The notes: generated by a model from the sequence alone, not told the origin. A DNA stretch of 64,000 nucleotides from Pseudomonas putida (GCA_041071465.1 CP163498.1:372001-436000), one strand, 5' to 3'. Counted from the stretch's first letter, positions 7,321-19,058 are shown. Numbers and translations are program-made.

Positions 7321-8661
7321 CTACACCGACTTGCTGACCTCACCTTCCGGCTCAGGCTCCTTGTCAGCCCCCTTCTCTTCCGCCTCGGTATCCTCCGCCG
7401 CCACCGGTGCCTGCATCACCTCCTGTACCGTCTGCTCATCCACCCGTGGGTCCAGCGCCGCCGACAGTGGCGAACCGGCAGCCGGCATGGCAACGTGGCC
7501 CAAAGGCGCATCCTGCACCTGGTGCAGCCCGGTGACCGCCTTCGGCCGAATGCGCCACACCAGCACCAGGGCAAAGAACACGAAGAAGGCATACAGCATC
7601 TGCGGGCCCAGCACCTTCATCAGCACGCCTGCCGCCAGCGGCCCGATACACGCGCCCACGCCGTAGGTCACCAGCAGCATCGCGGTCAGCGACACCCGCC
7701 GTTCGCTTTCCACATGGTCGTTGGAAAACGCCACCGCCAGCGGGTACAGGCAGAACTGCAGCAACGAAATCACGAAACCTATGCCGAACAGCAACTCCAG
7801 CGGCACGCTGGGCAACATCGCCAGCGGCGCCGAGGCCAGCGCCAACCCCACCGCCACGCTGCGGATGAGCACTGCCCGATCGTAGCGGTCAGACAACCAG
7901 CCCAGCGGCCACTGCACCAGCAGGCCGGCAAAGATGCAGCTACCCATGAACAGACCGACCTGCTCGGTAGTCATGCCCTGGCTGGAGGCATACAAGGGCG
8001 CCAGGCCATAGAACGAGCCGACGATCAGCCCCGAACCCAGCACCGTGCTGAGCGACTGCGGCACGCGCTTGATGAAGAACTTCGGCTCCATCGGGGCCGG
8101 GCGCAACGGTGCGGGGTGTATGCGCCGGGTCATGGCGACCGGCACCAGGCACAGGGTGAAACACATGGCCACCAGCATCAGCAGCTCCAGGCCAAGCTGT
8201 GGGTGCACCACCAGGATCAGCTGGCCGAGCACCAGGCCCAGGTACGAGGCGATCATGTAGCCGCTGAACACCGCGCCGCGATGCTTCACGTCGGCCTGCT
8301 CGTTCAGCCAGCTCTCGATGACCATGTACTGGCACATCATCCCCAGGCCGACGATCATCCGCAGCCCGACCCAGGCCGGCAGCCAACTGGTCAAGCCATG
8401 GCCGAGCACCGCCGCGCCGACGATGCCGGCGCAAGTGGCATAGGCGCGAATGTGCCCTACCCGGCCAATCAACCGGTGGCCGACCTTGCCGCCTACCGCC
8501 AGGCCAAAGTAGTTGGCCGCCATCAAGGCACCCACCCACAGGCTGTCGACATGATCGGCTGCCAGGCGCAGGGCCAGGTAGGTACTGAGCAGGCCCGAGC
8601 CGATCAACATCATCAGCGCGGCGAAATACAACGACTGAAACGGCTTCCAGATATTTCGCAT
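7321..8661 (-). CDS. Major facilitator superfamily transporter (YcaD-like)
   Basis: A 446-residue inner-membrane protein with about 12 hydrophobic segments arranged 6+6. It has an MFS loop signature between segments 2 and 3 (GGKVGHRLIGRVGHIRAYA) and the matching one in the second half (PLGWLSDRYDRAVLIRSVAV). The pattern (LRLAADHVDSLWVGALMAANYFG at the start, QYMVIESWLNEQAD in the middle) resembles the YcaD-type MFS permeases, whose substrates are mostly unknown. The C-terminal 60 residues are a hydrophilic, acidic tail. The frame ends against a REP element. No neighbour suggests a substrate, so none is proposed. Confidence 0.8.
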   Translation of the reverse strand: MRNIWKPFQSLYFAALMMLIGSGLLSTYLALRLAADHVDSLWVGALMAANYFGLAVGGKVGHRLIGRVGHIRAYATCAGIVGAAVLGHGLTSWLPAWVGLRMIVGLGMMCQYMVIESWLNEQADVKHRGAVFSGYMIASYLGLVLGQLILVVHPQLGLELLMLVAMCFTLCLVPVAMTRRIHPAPLRPAPMEPKFFIKRVPQSLSTVLGSGLIVGSFYGLAPLYASSQGMTTEQVGLFMGSCIFAGLLVQWPLGWLSDRYDRAVLIRSVAVGLALASAPLAMLPSVPLELLFGIGFVISLLQFCLYPLAVAFSNDHVESERRVSLTAMLLVTYGVGACIGPLAAGVLMKVLGPQMLYAFFVFFALVLVWRIRPKAVTGLHQVQDAPLGHVAMPAAGSPLSAALDPRVDEQTVQEVMQAPVAAEDTEAEEKGADKEPEPEGEVSKSV

Positions 8662-8908
8662 AGGTCCCTTGCGGCTCCCGGGTCAGGTGGCGATGGGTTG
8701 CAGCCAAGCATAAAAGCAAAATTGCTGCGGCGCAGTCCCCTGCCTGACAAATCGTGAATCAAGGGCGCGTCCAGTGTCGGTCATGTCGTGATCATGCACT
8801 TGCATCATGGGACCAAGCTGCGCTCCAAGCGTTTCCATCTCATTGTTCACCAGCCGAAGGTTTAGCTTGCCTCTTCCCATCCCGGGAGCAACTGAGACTG
8901 GAGGTTAC

Positions 8909-9490
8909 ATGATCAAAGCTGACTTCACCGCCGAACTGCATACCCATGCAGGCCGAGTGGTAGTTGCAGAATCATCCGTCGGGCAACACCCATTCACATG
9001 GCTGGATGAGGACGGCTGGTTGTGTGTCGATAATCACCGAAAGGCGCATGCGCGGAACGAGATCGTACGTATCGCGTTCGATTTCAAGTACATCACATCG
9101 GAGAAGGGACGGGACCTCTACTACATCTCGTGCAACAACCACTGGAAATTCGCAGGCGCGAGGCTTGAGCAAAATTCCAGAGGCTGGCTCGGCCTGTATG
9201 GAACAGGCGTGATCGGCAGAGTCACGGATGCCGTGGCAAACTTCAAGCCGCAACTGGCAGGCCTTGGCGACTACTGGAAAATCGATACACAAGATTATTG
9301 GAACGGCGACCTGAACAGCGCCGAAAGAGTTCCGTTCTACCTGCGCGACAAACACGGCCATCGTGTGGCATCGACAAGGCCTGAAGATGCATCCACAGAC
9401 CTGTCCCTCACCTTTGACAGATTTCTGAATGCAAGCGCAACGCCGGGACAGATACTCACGTTCTACTTGAAGAACATCCGGCTAGCCTGA
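8909..9490 (+). CDS. Hypothetical protein, AT-richer accessory gene
   Basis: I do not recognise this family. The 193-residue product starts MIKADFTAELHTHAGRVVVA after a strong GGAGGT site 4 bases upstream; in-frame codons before this ATG lack a ribosome site. The composition suggests a soluble beta-rich protein: many aromatic residues (WLDEDGWLCVDN, LYYISCNNHWKF, GDYWKIDTQDYWNGDL), no signal peptide and no membrane segment. Base composition is clearly lower in GC than flanking genes, with codons such as aaa, aca and gat common. The gene stands alone, divergent from the MFS gene and convergent with bkdR. Together this suggests acquisition by transfer, but no mobile-element end is visible. A lectin-like or toxin-like beta fold is only a guess. 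Confidence 0.6.
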   Translation: MIKADFTAELHTHAGRVVVAESSVGQHPFTWLDEDGWLCVDNHRKAHARNEIVRIAFDFKYITSEKGRDLYYISCNNHWKFAGARLEQNSRGWLGLYGTGVIGRVTDAVANFKPQLAGLGDYWKIDTQDYWNGDLNSAERVPFYLRDKHGHRVASTRPEDASTDLSLTFDRFLNASATPGQILTFYLKNIRLA

Positions 9491-9584
9491 CACCCAGCAT
9501 CACTGCGAAGACCCTGCCAGGAGGTGCCCTGCCTGATGGAATCAATGAGGCGTTGCCAAGGCCAAATCATCAGTCAGGCCACAC

Positions 9585-10070
9585 CTATTCCCGCAAGGTC
9601 ATGCCATTGGCCGGCAGCGGCAAGGCCGTCTTGTAGCGCACCTGCTTCAAGGCGAAACTGGAACGGATGTTGGCCACCCCTGGCAACCGCGTCAGGTAAT
9701 CCAGGAACCGTTCCAGCGCCTGGATACTGGGCAGCAGTACGCGCAACAGGTAGTCCGGATCGCCCGTCATCAGGTAGCACTCCATCACTTCGGGCCGTTC
9801 GGCAATTTCTTCCTCGAAACGGTGCAACGACTGCTCGACCTGTTTTTCCAGGCTCACGTGGATGAACACGTTCACGTCCAGCCCCAACGCCTCGGGCGAC
9901 AGCAAGGTCACCTGCTGGCGGATCACCCCCAGTTCTTCCATGGCCCGCACCCGGTTGAAGCAGGGTGTGGGGGACAGGTTCACCGAGCGGGCCAGCTCGG
10001 CGTTGGTGATGCGGGCATTTTCCTGCAGGCTGTTGAGAATGCCGATATCGGTACGATCGAGTTTGCGCAT
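9585..10070 (-). CDS. bkdR: BkdR, Lrp/AsnC-family activator of the bkd operon
   Basis: BkdR is the positive regulator of branched-chain keto acid dehydrogenase genes in P. putida and responds to branched-chain amino acids. The 161-residue protein has the Lrp N-terminal winged helix ([20 protein letters not shown], then [20 protein letters not shown] as the recognition helix). The C-terminal RAM/Lrp ligand domain includes [13 protein letters not shown]. It is divergent from bkdA1 across about 200 bases, the classical arrangement. An A-rich stretch lies just before its ATG on the message strand. Confidence 0.95.
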
Positions 10071-11500
<1,430 letters not shown>

Positions 11501-11501
11501 C

Positions 11502-12560
11502 ATGAACGACCACAACAACAGCATCAACCCGGAAACCGCCATGGCCACCACTACCATGACCATGATCCAGGCCCTGCGCTCGGCCATGGATGTCATGCTC
11601 GAGCGCGACGACAATGTGGTGATCTACGGCCAGGACGTCGGTTACTTCGGCGGCGTGTTCCGCTGCACCGAAGGCCTGCAGAACAAGTACGGCAAGTCCC
11701 GCGTGTTCGACGCGCCGATCTCCGAAAGCGGCATCGTCGGCACCGCCGTGGGCATGGGTGCCTACGGCCTGCGCCCGGTGGTGGAAATCCAGTTCGCCGA
11801 CTACTTCTACCCGGCCTCCGACCAGATCGTTTCCGAGATGGCGCGCCTGCGTTACCGTTCGGCCGGCGAGTTCATCGCCCCGCTGACCCTGCGCATGCCC
11901 TGCGGTGGCGGGATCTATGGCGGCCAGACCCACAGCCAGAGCCCGGAAGCGATGTTCACCCAGGTGTGCGGCCTGCGCACTGTCATGCCGTCCAACCCGT
12001 ATGACGCCAAGGGCCTGCTGATCGCCTCGATCGAATGCGATGACCCGGTGATCTTCCTGGAACCCAAGCGCCTGTACAACGGCCCGTTCGACGGCCACCA
12101 CGACCGCCCTGTCACACCGTGGTCGAAGCACCCGCAAAGCGCCGTGCCCGATGGCTACTACAGCGTGCCGCTGGACAAGGCGGCCATTACCCGCCCCGGC
12201 AACGACGTGACCGTGCTGACCTACGGCACCACGGTGTACGTGGCCCAGGTGGCTGCCGAAGAAACCGGCGTCGACGCCGAGGTGATTGACCTGCGCAGCC
12301 TGTGGCCGCTGGACCTGGACACCATCGTCGAGTCGGTGAAAAAGACCGGCCGCTGCGTGGTGGTACACGAGGCCACCCGCACCTGCGGCTTCGGCGCCGA
12401 ACTGGTGTCGCTGGTGCAGGAACACTGCTTCCACCACCTGGAGGCGCCGATCGAGCGCGTCACTGGCTGGGACACCCCCTACCCCCACGCACAGGAATGG
12501 GCTTACTTCCCAGGGCCTTCGCGGGTAGGTGCGGCATTGAAAAAGGTCATGGAGGTCTGA
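11502..12560 (+). CDS. bkdA2: Branched-chain 2-oxoacid dehydrogenase E1 beta subunit
   Basis: E1-beta completes the alpha2beta2 thiamine-dependent decarboxylase. The 352-residue protein has the transketolase pyrimidine-binding domain (residues about 20-190: VVIYGQDVGYFGGVFR, FDAPISESGIVGTAVGMG, PVVEIQFADY). A transketolase C-terminal domain follows (about 210-335: GNDVTVLTYGTTVYVA, EVIDLRSLWPLDLDTI, VVHEATRTCGFGAEL). The ATG is one base after the bkdA1 stop, so the two chains are probably translationally coupled. Its stop abuts the bkdB start. Confidence 0.97.
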   Translation: MNDHNNSINPETAMATTTMTMIQALRSAMDVMLERDDNVVIYGQDVGYFGGVFRCTEGLQNKYGKSRVFDAPISESGIVGTAVGMGAYGLRPVVEIQFADYFYPASDQIVSEMARLRYRSAGEFIAPLTLRMPCGGGIYGGQTHSQSPEAMFTQVCGLRTVMPSNPYDAKGLLIASIECDDPVIFLEPKRLYNGPFDGHHDRPVTPWSKHPQSAVPDGYYSVPLDKAAITRPGNDVTVLTYGTTVYVAQVAAEETGVDAEVIDLRSLWPLDLDTIVESVKKTGRCVVVHEATRTCGFGAELVSLVQEHCFHHLEAPIERVTGWDTPYPHAQEWAYFPGPSRVGAALKKVMEV

Positions 12561-13847
12561 ATGGGCACGCACGTCATCAAGATGCCGGACATTGGCGAAG
12601 GCATCGCGCAGGTCGAGTTGGTCGAGTGGTTCGTCAAGGTCGGCGACATGATCGCCGAAGACCAGGTAGTGGCCGACGTCATGACCGATAAGGCCACCGT
12701 TGAAATCCCTTCGCCGGTCAGCGGCAAGGTGCTGGCCCTGGGTGGGCAGCCAGGTGAAGTGATGGCGGTCGGCAGCGAGCTGATCCGCATCGAAGTGGAA
12801 GGCAGCGGCAACCATGTGGATGTGCCCACCCAGGATGTGCCCAAGCGCGAACAGATCGAGGCTCCCGCTGCCCCGGTAGCCGCCAAGCCAGAGCCGCAGA
12901 AGGAAGCAAGACCGGCCGCGTGCCAGGCGCCCGTCAACCACGAGGCAGCCCCGATCGTGCCGCGCCAGCCAGGCGACAAGCCGCTGGCCTCGCCGGCGGT
13001 GCGCAAGCGTGCCCTGGATGCCGGTATCGAACTGCGTTACGTGCATGGCAGCGGCCCGGCCGGGCGCATCCTGCACGAAGACCTCGACGCCTTCATGAGC
13101 AAGCCGCACAGCACTGGCGGACAAGCGCCGAGCGGCTATGCCAAGCGCACCGACAGCGAGCAGGTGCCGGTGATCGGACTGCGCCGCAAGATCGCCCAGC
13201 GCATGCAGGACGCCAAGCGCCGGGTCGCGCACTTCAGCTATGTGGAAGAAATCGACGTCACCGCCCTGGAAGCCCTGCGCCAGCAACTCAACAGCAAGCA
13301 CGGCGACAGCCGCGGCAAGCTGACCCTGCTGCCGTTCCTGGTGCGCGCCCTGGTCGTGGCACTGCGCGACTTCCCGCAGATCAACGCCACCTATGACGAC
13401 GAAGCCCAGGTCATCACCCGCCATGGCGCGGTGCATGTGGGCATCGCCACCCAGGGTGACAACGGCCTGATGGTACCGGTGCTGCGCCATGCCGAAGCTG
13501 GCAGCCTGTGGAGCAATGCCGGCGAGATCTCGCGCCTGGCCAACGCTGCCCGCAACAACAAGGCCAGCCGCGACGAGCTGTCCGGTTCGACCATCACCCT
13601 GACCAGCCTGGGCGCCCTGGGCGGCATCGTCAGCACACCGGTGGTCAACACCCCGGAAGTGGCGATCGTCGGCGTCAACCGCATGGTCGAGCGGCCTGTG
13701 GTGATCGACGGCCAGATCGTCGTGCGCAAGATGATGAACCTGTCCAGCTCGTTCGACCACCGCGTGGTCGATGGCATGGACGCCGCGCTGTTCATCCAGG
13801 CCGTGCGTGGCCTGCTCGAACAACCCGCCTGCCTGTTCGTGGAGTGA
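12561..13847 (+). CDS. bkdB: Branched-chain 2-oxoacid dehydrogenase E2 (lipoamide acyltransferase)
   Basis: E2 forms the core of the complex and passes the acyl group from E1 to CoA. The 428-residue protein has one N-terminal lipoyl domain with the lipoylated Lys at position 44 ([11 protein letters not shown]). A Pro/Ala linker follows, then a peripheral subunit-binding domain (about 140-175: [29 protein letters not shown]). The catalytic domain (about 195-428) ends with the active-site [15 protein letters not shown] motif. It starts immediately after the bkdA2 TGA and is followed two bases later by lpdV. Confidence 0.97.
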   Translation: MGTHVIKMPDIGEGIAQVELVEWFVKVGDMIAEDQVVADVMTDKATVEIPSPVSGKVLALGGQPGEVMAVGSELIRIEVEGSGNHVDVPTQDVPKREQIEAPAAPVAAKPEPQKEARPAACQAPVNHEAAPIVPRQPGDKPLASPAVRKRALDAGIELRYVHGSGPAGRILHEDLDAFMSKPHSTGGQAPSGYAKRTDSEQVPVIGLRRKIAQRMQDAKRRVAHFSYVEEIDVTALEALRQQLNSKHGDSRGKLTLLPFLVRALVVALRDFPQINATYDDEAQVITRHGAVHVGIATQGDNGLMVPVLRHAEAGSLWSNAGEISRLANAARNNKASRDELSGSTITLTSLGALGGIVSTPVVNTPEVAIVGVNRMVERPVVIDGQIVVRKMMNLSSSFDHRVVDGMDAALFIQAVRGLLEQPACLFVE

Positions 13848-13849
13848 GC

Positions 13850-15229
<1,380 letters not shown>

Positions 15230-15255
15230 CACTGAAGCGGCCCAGGCCGATTTGG

Positions 15256-15288
15256 CCCGCAGCGCCCAAGGCGTTGCGGGTCTTTTTT
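15256..15288 (+). terminator. Rho-independent terminator of the bkd operon
   Basis: Stem CCCGCAGCGCC / GGCGTTGCGGG with a 3-base loop followed by TCTTTTTT, starting 27 bases after the lpdV stop. Confidence 0.85.
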
Positions 15289-15335
15289 CATTCGGGCCTT
15301 ACGGCGGTCCAAGACGCTGAAGCTCGCGCGACCGC

Positions 15336-15453
15336 TGTAGGAGCGGCCTTGTGTCGCGAAAGGGCTGCGTAGCAGCCCCGGCAATTTGTGCATCCTCGCT
15401 GAAACCCTGGGGCTGCTTCGCAGCCCTTTCGCGACACAAGGCCGCTCCTACAG
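15336..15453. repeat. Inverted pair of second-family REP elements
   Basis: 'tgtaggagcggccttgtgtc' continuing to a 'gggctgc...gcagcccc' hairpin at the left is mirrored by its reverse complement at the right, about 30 bases apart. The core differs from the 'gcgggtaaacccgc' family, but the outer 'gtaggagcggc' arm is related to 'gtgggagcggg'. Other copies are at 18.6, 22.2 and 42.9 kb. Confidence 0.9.
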
Positions 15454-15472
15454 GGGATCTGCGCCAGGCGGC

Positions 15473-16471
15473 CTATTCGGCTATCGCGTTCTTGCCAGCA
15501 TCTTTGGCCCGGTACAGCGCCGTGTCGGCACGCGCCAGCAGTGCATGCTGGTCCTCTCCTTCCTGCCATTGCACCACGCCGTAACTCATGGTCAGCCGGC
15601 AATCGCCCACCGGCTCCACCTGCACCATCGCCTGGCGCAAGCGTGCTGCCACCTCCAGCGCCTCGCCCAGCGAGGCCTGCGGCAATACGATGACGAACTC
15701 GTCCCCACCCCAGCGCGCCAGCAGGTCCTGCTGCCGCAGGCAGGTATGCAGAACGTCGACCACCCGCACCAGCGCCGCATCGCCACGGGCATGGCCATAG
15801 CGGTCATTGATCGGCTTGAAGTCGTCCAGGTCCATGGCTATCAGCGACAACGGCTGGCGAAAGCGCTTGGCACGCTCGCACTCCAGTTGCAGCGCCTTCT
15901 CCAGCCGATAGCGGTTGGCAATGCGGGTCAACGCGTCGCGCTCGGCCAGCTCGCGGTTTTCATCCAGCTGCCGCTGCAACTGCTGGTTCACCCAGGACAG
16001 CTCGCGGGTGCGTTCGGCCACCTGGCTTTCCAGCGACTGGTTCCTCTGCTCCAGTTGCGCCACCAGGCGCTTGTTGGCGTCGATGTTGCGGTGGGCACCG
16101 AGCATGCGCGCCACCGAGCCGTCCTCGTTACGGGCGATGATGTGGCCGCTGTCTTCGATCCACAGGTAGCTGCCATCGTGGCAACGGCAGCGGTATTCGA
16201 CCAGGTAGTGCTCGTTGCGCTGGTTGATGTACGCCTCGAAATGCGCCATCACCCGCGAGTAGTCCTCCGGGTGGATCACGCTTTCCCAGGTGAGCACCGA
16301 GTTGGCCATGGAGTGACTGGGGTAGCCGAGCATGGCGTACCAGCCCGGGTTGCGATAGACGTAGCCGGTATTGGCATTCCAGTCCCAGATACCATCGCTG
16401 ATCAGATCGAACAACGTATGCAACTGCTGTTCACTGAAGCCGGCGGGTACCGGCCGGGTTTCCTGACTCAT
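15473..16471 (-). CDS. PAS-GGDEF diguanylate cyclase
   Basis: Predicted to make c-di-GMP from GTP in response to a PAS-sensed signal. The 332-residue cytosolic protein has a PAS/PAC domain (residues about 12-130: LFDLISDGIWDWNANTG, YPSHSMANSVLTWESVIHPED, GSYLWIEDSGHI). A coiled-coil linker follows (VAQLEQRNQSLESQVAERTREL), then a GGDEF domain (about 175-330). The active-site RWGGDEF motif is intact, and the allosteric inhibitory I-site (RQQD) lies five residues before GGDEF, so product feedback is likely. There is no membrane segment or EAL domain. The ATG giving MSQETRPV starts a complete PAS; upstream in-frame codons are shadow sequence. It is beside the bkd operon but on the opposite strand, so a functional link is uncertain. 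Confidence 0.9.
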   Translation of the reverse strand: MSQETRPVPAGFSEQQLHTLFDLISDGIWDWNANTGYVYRNPGWYAMLGYPSHSMANSVLTWESVIHPEDYSRVMAHFEAYINQRNEHYLVEYRCRCHDGSYLWIEDSGHIIARNEDGSVARMLGAHRNIDANKRLVAQLEQRNQSLESQVAERTRELSWVNQQLQRQLDENRELAERDALTRIANRYRLEKALQLECERAKRFRQPLSLIAMDLDDFKPINDRYGHARGDAALVRVVDVLHTCLRQQDLLARWGGDEFVIVLPQASLGEALEVAARLRQAMVQVEPVGDCRLTMSYGVVQWQEGEDQHALLARADTALYRAKDAGKNAIAE

Positions 16472-16562
16472 GGACGCTCTCCCTGGCTCCTGGCGCACCC
16501 GAACAGAATAGCCCCGACGCCCTGTTTTTGCGGCGCTGAGGACAGGCATGGATCGAGGACGC

Positions 16563-17441
16563 TCAAGCCAACTGCAACAGCGCCTCCTCCACTGCGGCAA
16601 CCACCTGGTTGCCCTTGGCACCCGGCAGCCGCCATGCGGCGATGGTCATGCCCAGTGGCACCGCGCGGTCGATGGGGGCGACCAGTTCGCCGCTGTCGAG
16701 GTAGCGTTGTACCAGGCTTCTGCGCCCTATCAGCACCCCGGCGGCCAGCAAGGCTTGCTGCAGGGCGATCGAGTACAGGGAAAAACCCGGCCCACGGGCA
16801 ACGAACTCTTGCCCGGGCATCACCGCCCCCGTCCACACCGCCCAGTCGTTCCAGCCCACATCGGCGATGCAACGGGCGTCGGCAAGGTCCTCGGGCTTGG
16901 CGATGCTGGCGGCCAGGGCCGGCACGCACACGGGCAGGACTTCTTCCGTGGCTATCCTGCGTTGCCAGCGCTCGGGCTTTTCGGTGTAGAACAGGCACAG
17001 GTCGAACGGGCTGCGTTTCAGGTTGGGCGGCTCATCCACCGCCGTCACCGAGATCTCGATGGGTGCCAGCAACCGGGTCAGTTCCGGCAGGCGTGGCCCT
17101 ATCCACAACTGCGCCAGGGCAGGCGATGTGACGATATGCACCCGCTGCGGTGCGGCCAGGCGGCGCAGTGTGCGTGCAGCGGCTTCGACCGCGTCGAACG
17201 CCTCGGTGAACTGGCCTTTCACGCTTTCACCCAAGGGCGTCAGGCGCACGCCTTTGGCATGGCGCTCGAACAAGGCTGCGCCATATTCGCTTTCCAGGGT
17301 CTTGACCAGGGCGGCGATGGCCCCCGGGGTCACCTTCAGCTCGAGTGCGGCACGGGCAAAACCGCCCAGGCGGGCTGACGCTTCGAAGGCACGCAGGGCA
17401 TTGAGCTGCAGCGAGTGCCGGGTAGGAGTATCGAGGTACAC
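16563..17441 (-). CDS. LysR-family regulator (GcvA-like), divergent from azlCD
   Basis: A 292-residue LysR-type transcription factor. The N-terminal winged helix-turn-helix spans about residues 10-70 (LNALRAFEASARLGGFARAA, then VTPGAIAALVKTLESEYGAALFERHAKGVRLT). A periplasmic-binding-like effector domain covers residues 90-292. The spacing and WNDWAVWTG-type residues resemble the GcvA/AmpR subgroup. It is divergent from azlC across about 120 bases, with a GGCCTA-N7-TAGGCC inverted repeat next to its own start, so it probably controls azlCD and itself. The effector is unknown. Confidence 0.88.
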   Translation of the reverse strand: MYLDTPTRHSLQLNALRAFEASARLGGFARAALELKVTPGAIAALVKTLESEYGAALFERHAKGVRLTPLGESVKGQFTEAFDAVEAAARTLRRLAAPQRVHIVTSPALAQLWIGPRLPELTRLLAPIEISVTAVDEPPNLKRSPFDLCLFYTEKPERWQRRIATEEVLPVCVPALAASIAKPEDLADARCIADVGWNDWAVWTGAVMPGQEFVARGPGFSLYSIALQQALLAAGVLIGRRSLVQRYLDSGELVAPIDRAVPLGMTIAAWRLPGAKGNQVVAAVEEALLQLA

Positions 17442-17448
17442 GGTTTAA

Positions 17449-17467
17449 GGCCTATTTTTTTTAGGCC
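17449..17467. promoter_or_regulatory. Perfect inverted repeat, candidate LysR operator
   Basis: GGCCTA, seven T residues, then TAGGCC, 8 bases upstream of the LysR gene start and about 95 bases before azlC. The dyad with an AT spacer fits an LTTR recognition site for autoregulation and activation of azlCD. Inference from position. Confidence 0.5.
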
Positions 17468-17562
17468 TACTATTCCAGAAATCTGACGTTGAGGCCAACT
17501 GTCGCGCGCATTAACGTGGACGTACCGCCCTTGCACCGTCTGCACTCTTTCAAGGATTTCAA

Positions 17563-18297
17563 ATGCCGTATCCAAACGGGACCCAAGCGTTCAGGCAAGG
17601 TGCCCACAGCGCCCTGCCATTGACCTCCGGCATCGTGCCCTTCGGCCTGATCACCGGGGTCACGGCGATCGGCATGGGCCTGTCGCCAACCGATGCCATC
17701 GGCATGACCTTGCTGTTCTACTCCGGCTCGGCGCAAATGGTGGTGATGCAGTTGATGCAAAGCGCCGCCCTGCCGGTGACCATGGTGGTCACCGCGCTGG
17801 TGATCAACCTGCGCTTCCTGATGTACAGCGCCAGCCTGGCCCCGCACCTGGGCCAGCTGCCGCGCCGCCAAAAGTGGCCGATGGCGTACATGCTGTCAGA
17901 TCAGTCCTTCGCCTTGTGCACGCTGAAGATGGGCTCGGGCGGGCTCGGGCAGTATGCCTACCCCTACTATGCCGGTACGGCAATCACCATGTTCTTCGGC
18001 TGGAACCTCTCGGTGCTGGCGGGCATGTACCTGGGCGCGAGCATTCCTGAAGACTGGTCGCTGGGCTTTGCCATTCCATTGTCATTCCTGGCCCTTTTGA
18101 TACCCGGCATTCGCAATGCGGCCACGCTTGGCGCAGCGCTGACCGGCGGCGTGCTCGCCGTGCTGGCCGCCAACCTGCCCTACAACCTCGGCCTGCTGGC
18201 TGGCGCGCTGGGCGGCATCATCGCCGGGCTGGCCATCGAGAGCTGGCAAAAACAGCAAACCGTGGCAGACGCCAATACCGAGCAGGAAGCATCATGA
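17563..18297 (+). CDS. azlC: AzlC-family branched-chain amino acid exporter, large subunit
   Basis: AzlC with AzlD forms an inner-membrane exporter; related pairs (YgaZ/YgaH) expel valine and other branched-chain amino acids. The 244-residue protein has the family opening (FRQGAHSALPLTSGIVPFGLITG) and the conserved GMTLLFYSGSAQMVVMQLM, NLRFLMYSASLAPHL and YMLSDQSFALC motifs, with about six to seven membrane segments. Its last four bases overlap the azlD start (ATGA), so the subunits are coupled. A divergent LysR gene probably regulates it. The bkd operon nearby fits branched-chain amino acid homeostasis, but substrate is not proven by sequence. Confidence 0.9.
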   Translation: MPYPNGTQAFRQGAHSALPLTSGIVPFGLITGVTAIGMGLSPTDAIGMTLLFYSGSAQMVVMQLMQSAALPVTMVVTALVINLRFLMYSASLAPHLGQLPRRQKWPMAYMLSDQSFALCTLKMGSGGLGQYAYPYYAGTAITMFFGWNLSVLAGMYLGASIPEDWSLGFAIPLSFLALLIPGIRNAATLGAALTGGVLAVLAANLPYNLGLLAGALGGIIAGLAIESWQKQQTVADANTEQEAS

Positions 18298-18620
18298 GCG
18301 AAACGACCCAGTGGATAACCTTCATTCTGATAGGCCTGGGCACCTTCGCCATCCGCCTGTCGTTCATCGAGTTGCACACGGTGCTGCGCATCCCCCCACT
18401 GTTTCGCCGCGCCCTGGCGTATGTGCCGGCCAGCGTGTTGGCGGCATTGGTACTGCCGGCCGTGGTATTCCCCGACCGGCAGGCAGGGTTCGACTGGATG
18501 AACCCGCAGATACCAGCGGCGATACTGGCCGCGCTGGTGGCGTGGCGTACGCGCAGCACGATGCTGACGCTGATTGTGGGCATGGGAGTGCTGTGGGCCT
18601 TGAAGCATTTGGGGATGTAG
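18294..18620 (+). CDS. azlD: AzlD-family exporter, small subunit
   Basis: The 108-residue, four-segment membrane protein is the small partner of AzlC. Recognisable features are TFAIRLSFIELHTVLRIPPL and RALAYVPASVLAALVLPAVV, followed by the C-terminal AALVAWRTRSTMLTLIVGMG helix pair typical of AzlD. It overlaps azlC by four bases (ATGA). A partial REP element starts right after its stop codon. Confidence 0.9.
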   Translation: MSETTQWITFILIGLGTFAIRLSFIELHTVLRIPPLFRRALAYVPASVLAALVLPAVVFPDRQAGFDWMNPQIPAAILAALVAWRTRSTMLTLIVGMGVLWALKHLGM

Positions 18621-18649
18621 CCCTTTCGCGACACAAGGCCGCTCCTACA
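18621..18649. repeat. Single half REP element (second family)
   Basis: 'ccctttcgcgacacaaggcc' then 'gctcctaca', matching the right arm of the pair at 15.4 kb, begins directly after the azlD TAG. No facing partner is present. Confidence 0.75.
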
Positions 18650-18682
18650 CGGCCAGCGTCAGCTCGGCGGCTTCTTGAAGTA

Positions 18683-18870
18683 TCAGACCGCGCTGGCCTT
18701 GGCCAGGTCCAGCGAGCGTGTCTCGGGCGCCATCAGCCAGGTGCAGAGCAGCCCGACCATTGAAATGCCAAACGCCACGATCATGGTGTTGGCAATGCCG
18801 AGCGACTACAGCGACGTGGGCACCAGGTAGGTGCCGATGGCGGCACCGATACGCGACAGGGAATAGGAAA
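18683..18870 (-). pseudogene. C-terminal remnant of an MFS transporter gene, abutting tRNA-Arg
   Basis: Read on the minus strand from the tRNA edge, the frame gives SYSLSRIGAAIGTYLVPTSL, a TAG, then SLGIANTMIVAFGISMVGLL and CTWLMAPETRSLDL before a TGA. This is the end of a metabolite:H+ symporter-type MFS protein (segment 11-12 region and the PETR motif). Nothing upstream of this fragment remains, because the tRNA-Arg(CCT) 3' end begins immediately. The internal stop shows it is dead. It is a relic of a rearrangement at the tRNA, not a functional gene. Confidence 0.75.
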
Positions 18871-18947
18871 TGGCGTCCCAGGCAGGAATTGAACCTGCAA
18901 CCTTCCCCTTAGGAGGGGGATGCTCTATCCAATTGAGCTACTGAGAC
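18871..18947 (-). tRNA. tRNA-Arg (anticodon CCT)
   Basis: The minus strand folds into a 77-base cloverleaf with encoded CCA. Acceptor GTCTCAG pairs with CTGGGAC (one T-G pair), the anticodon loop CTCCTAA sits on a CCCC/GGGG stem, and the T loop is GTTCAATTC. Anticodon CCT reads AGG. The gene's 3' end adjoins a truncated MFS remnant, and tRNA-Arg(CCT) is a common integration site. Confidence 0.95.
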
Positions 18948-19058
18948 GCAAGTACCGGCAGCGGACGCTGCACAGCAGGACGGCCAGCATGTTAACCAGC
19001 ATGCTGGCGTTTGTCATGCCTCATGCGGGCTTTTTCGCGTAATCCTTTTCTGCCAATG

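Noticed and set aside
15336..15453. Long inverted repeat possibly the end of an insertion sequence
   Set aside because: No transposase gene inside or beside it, and the same elements recur as REP pairs across the window.
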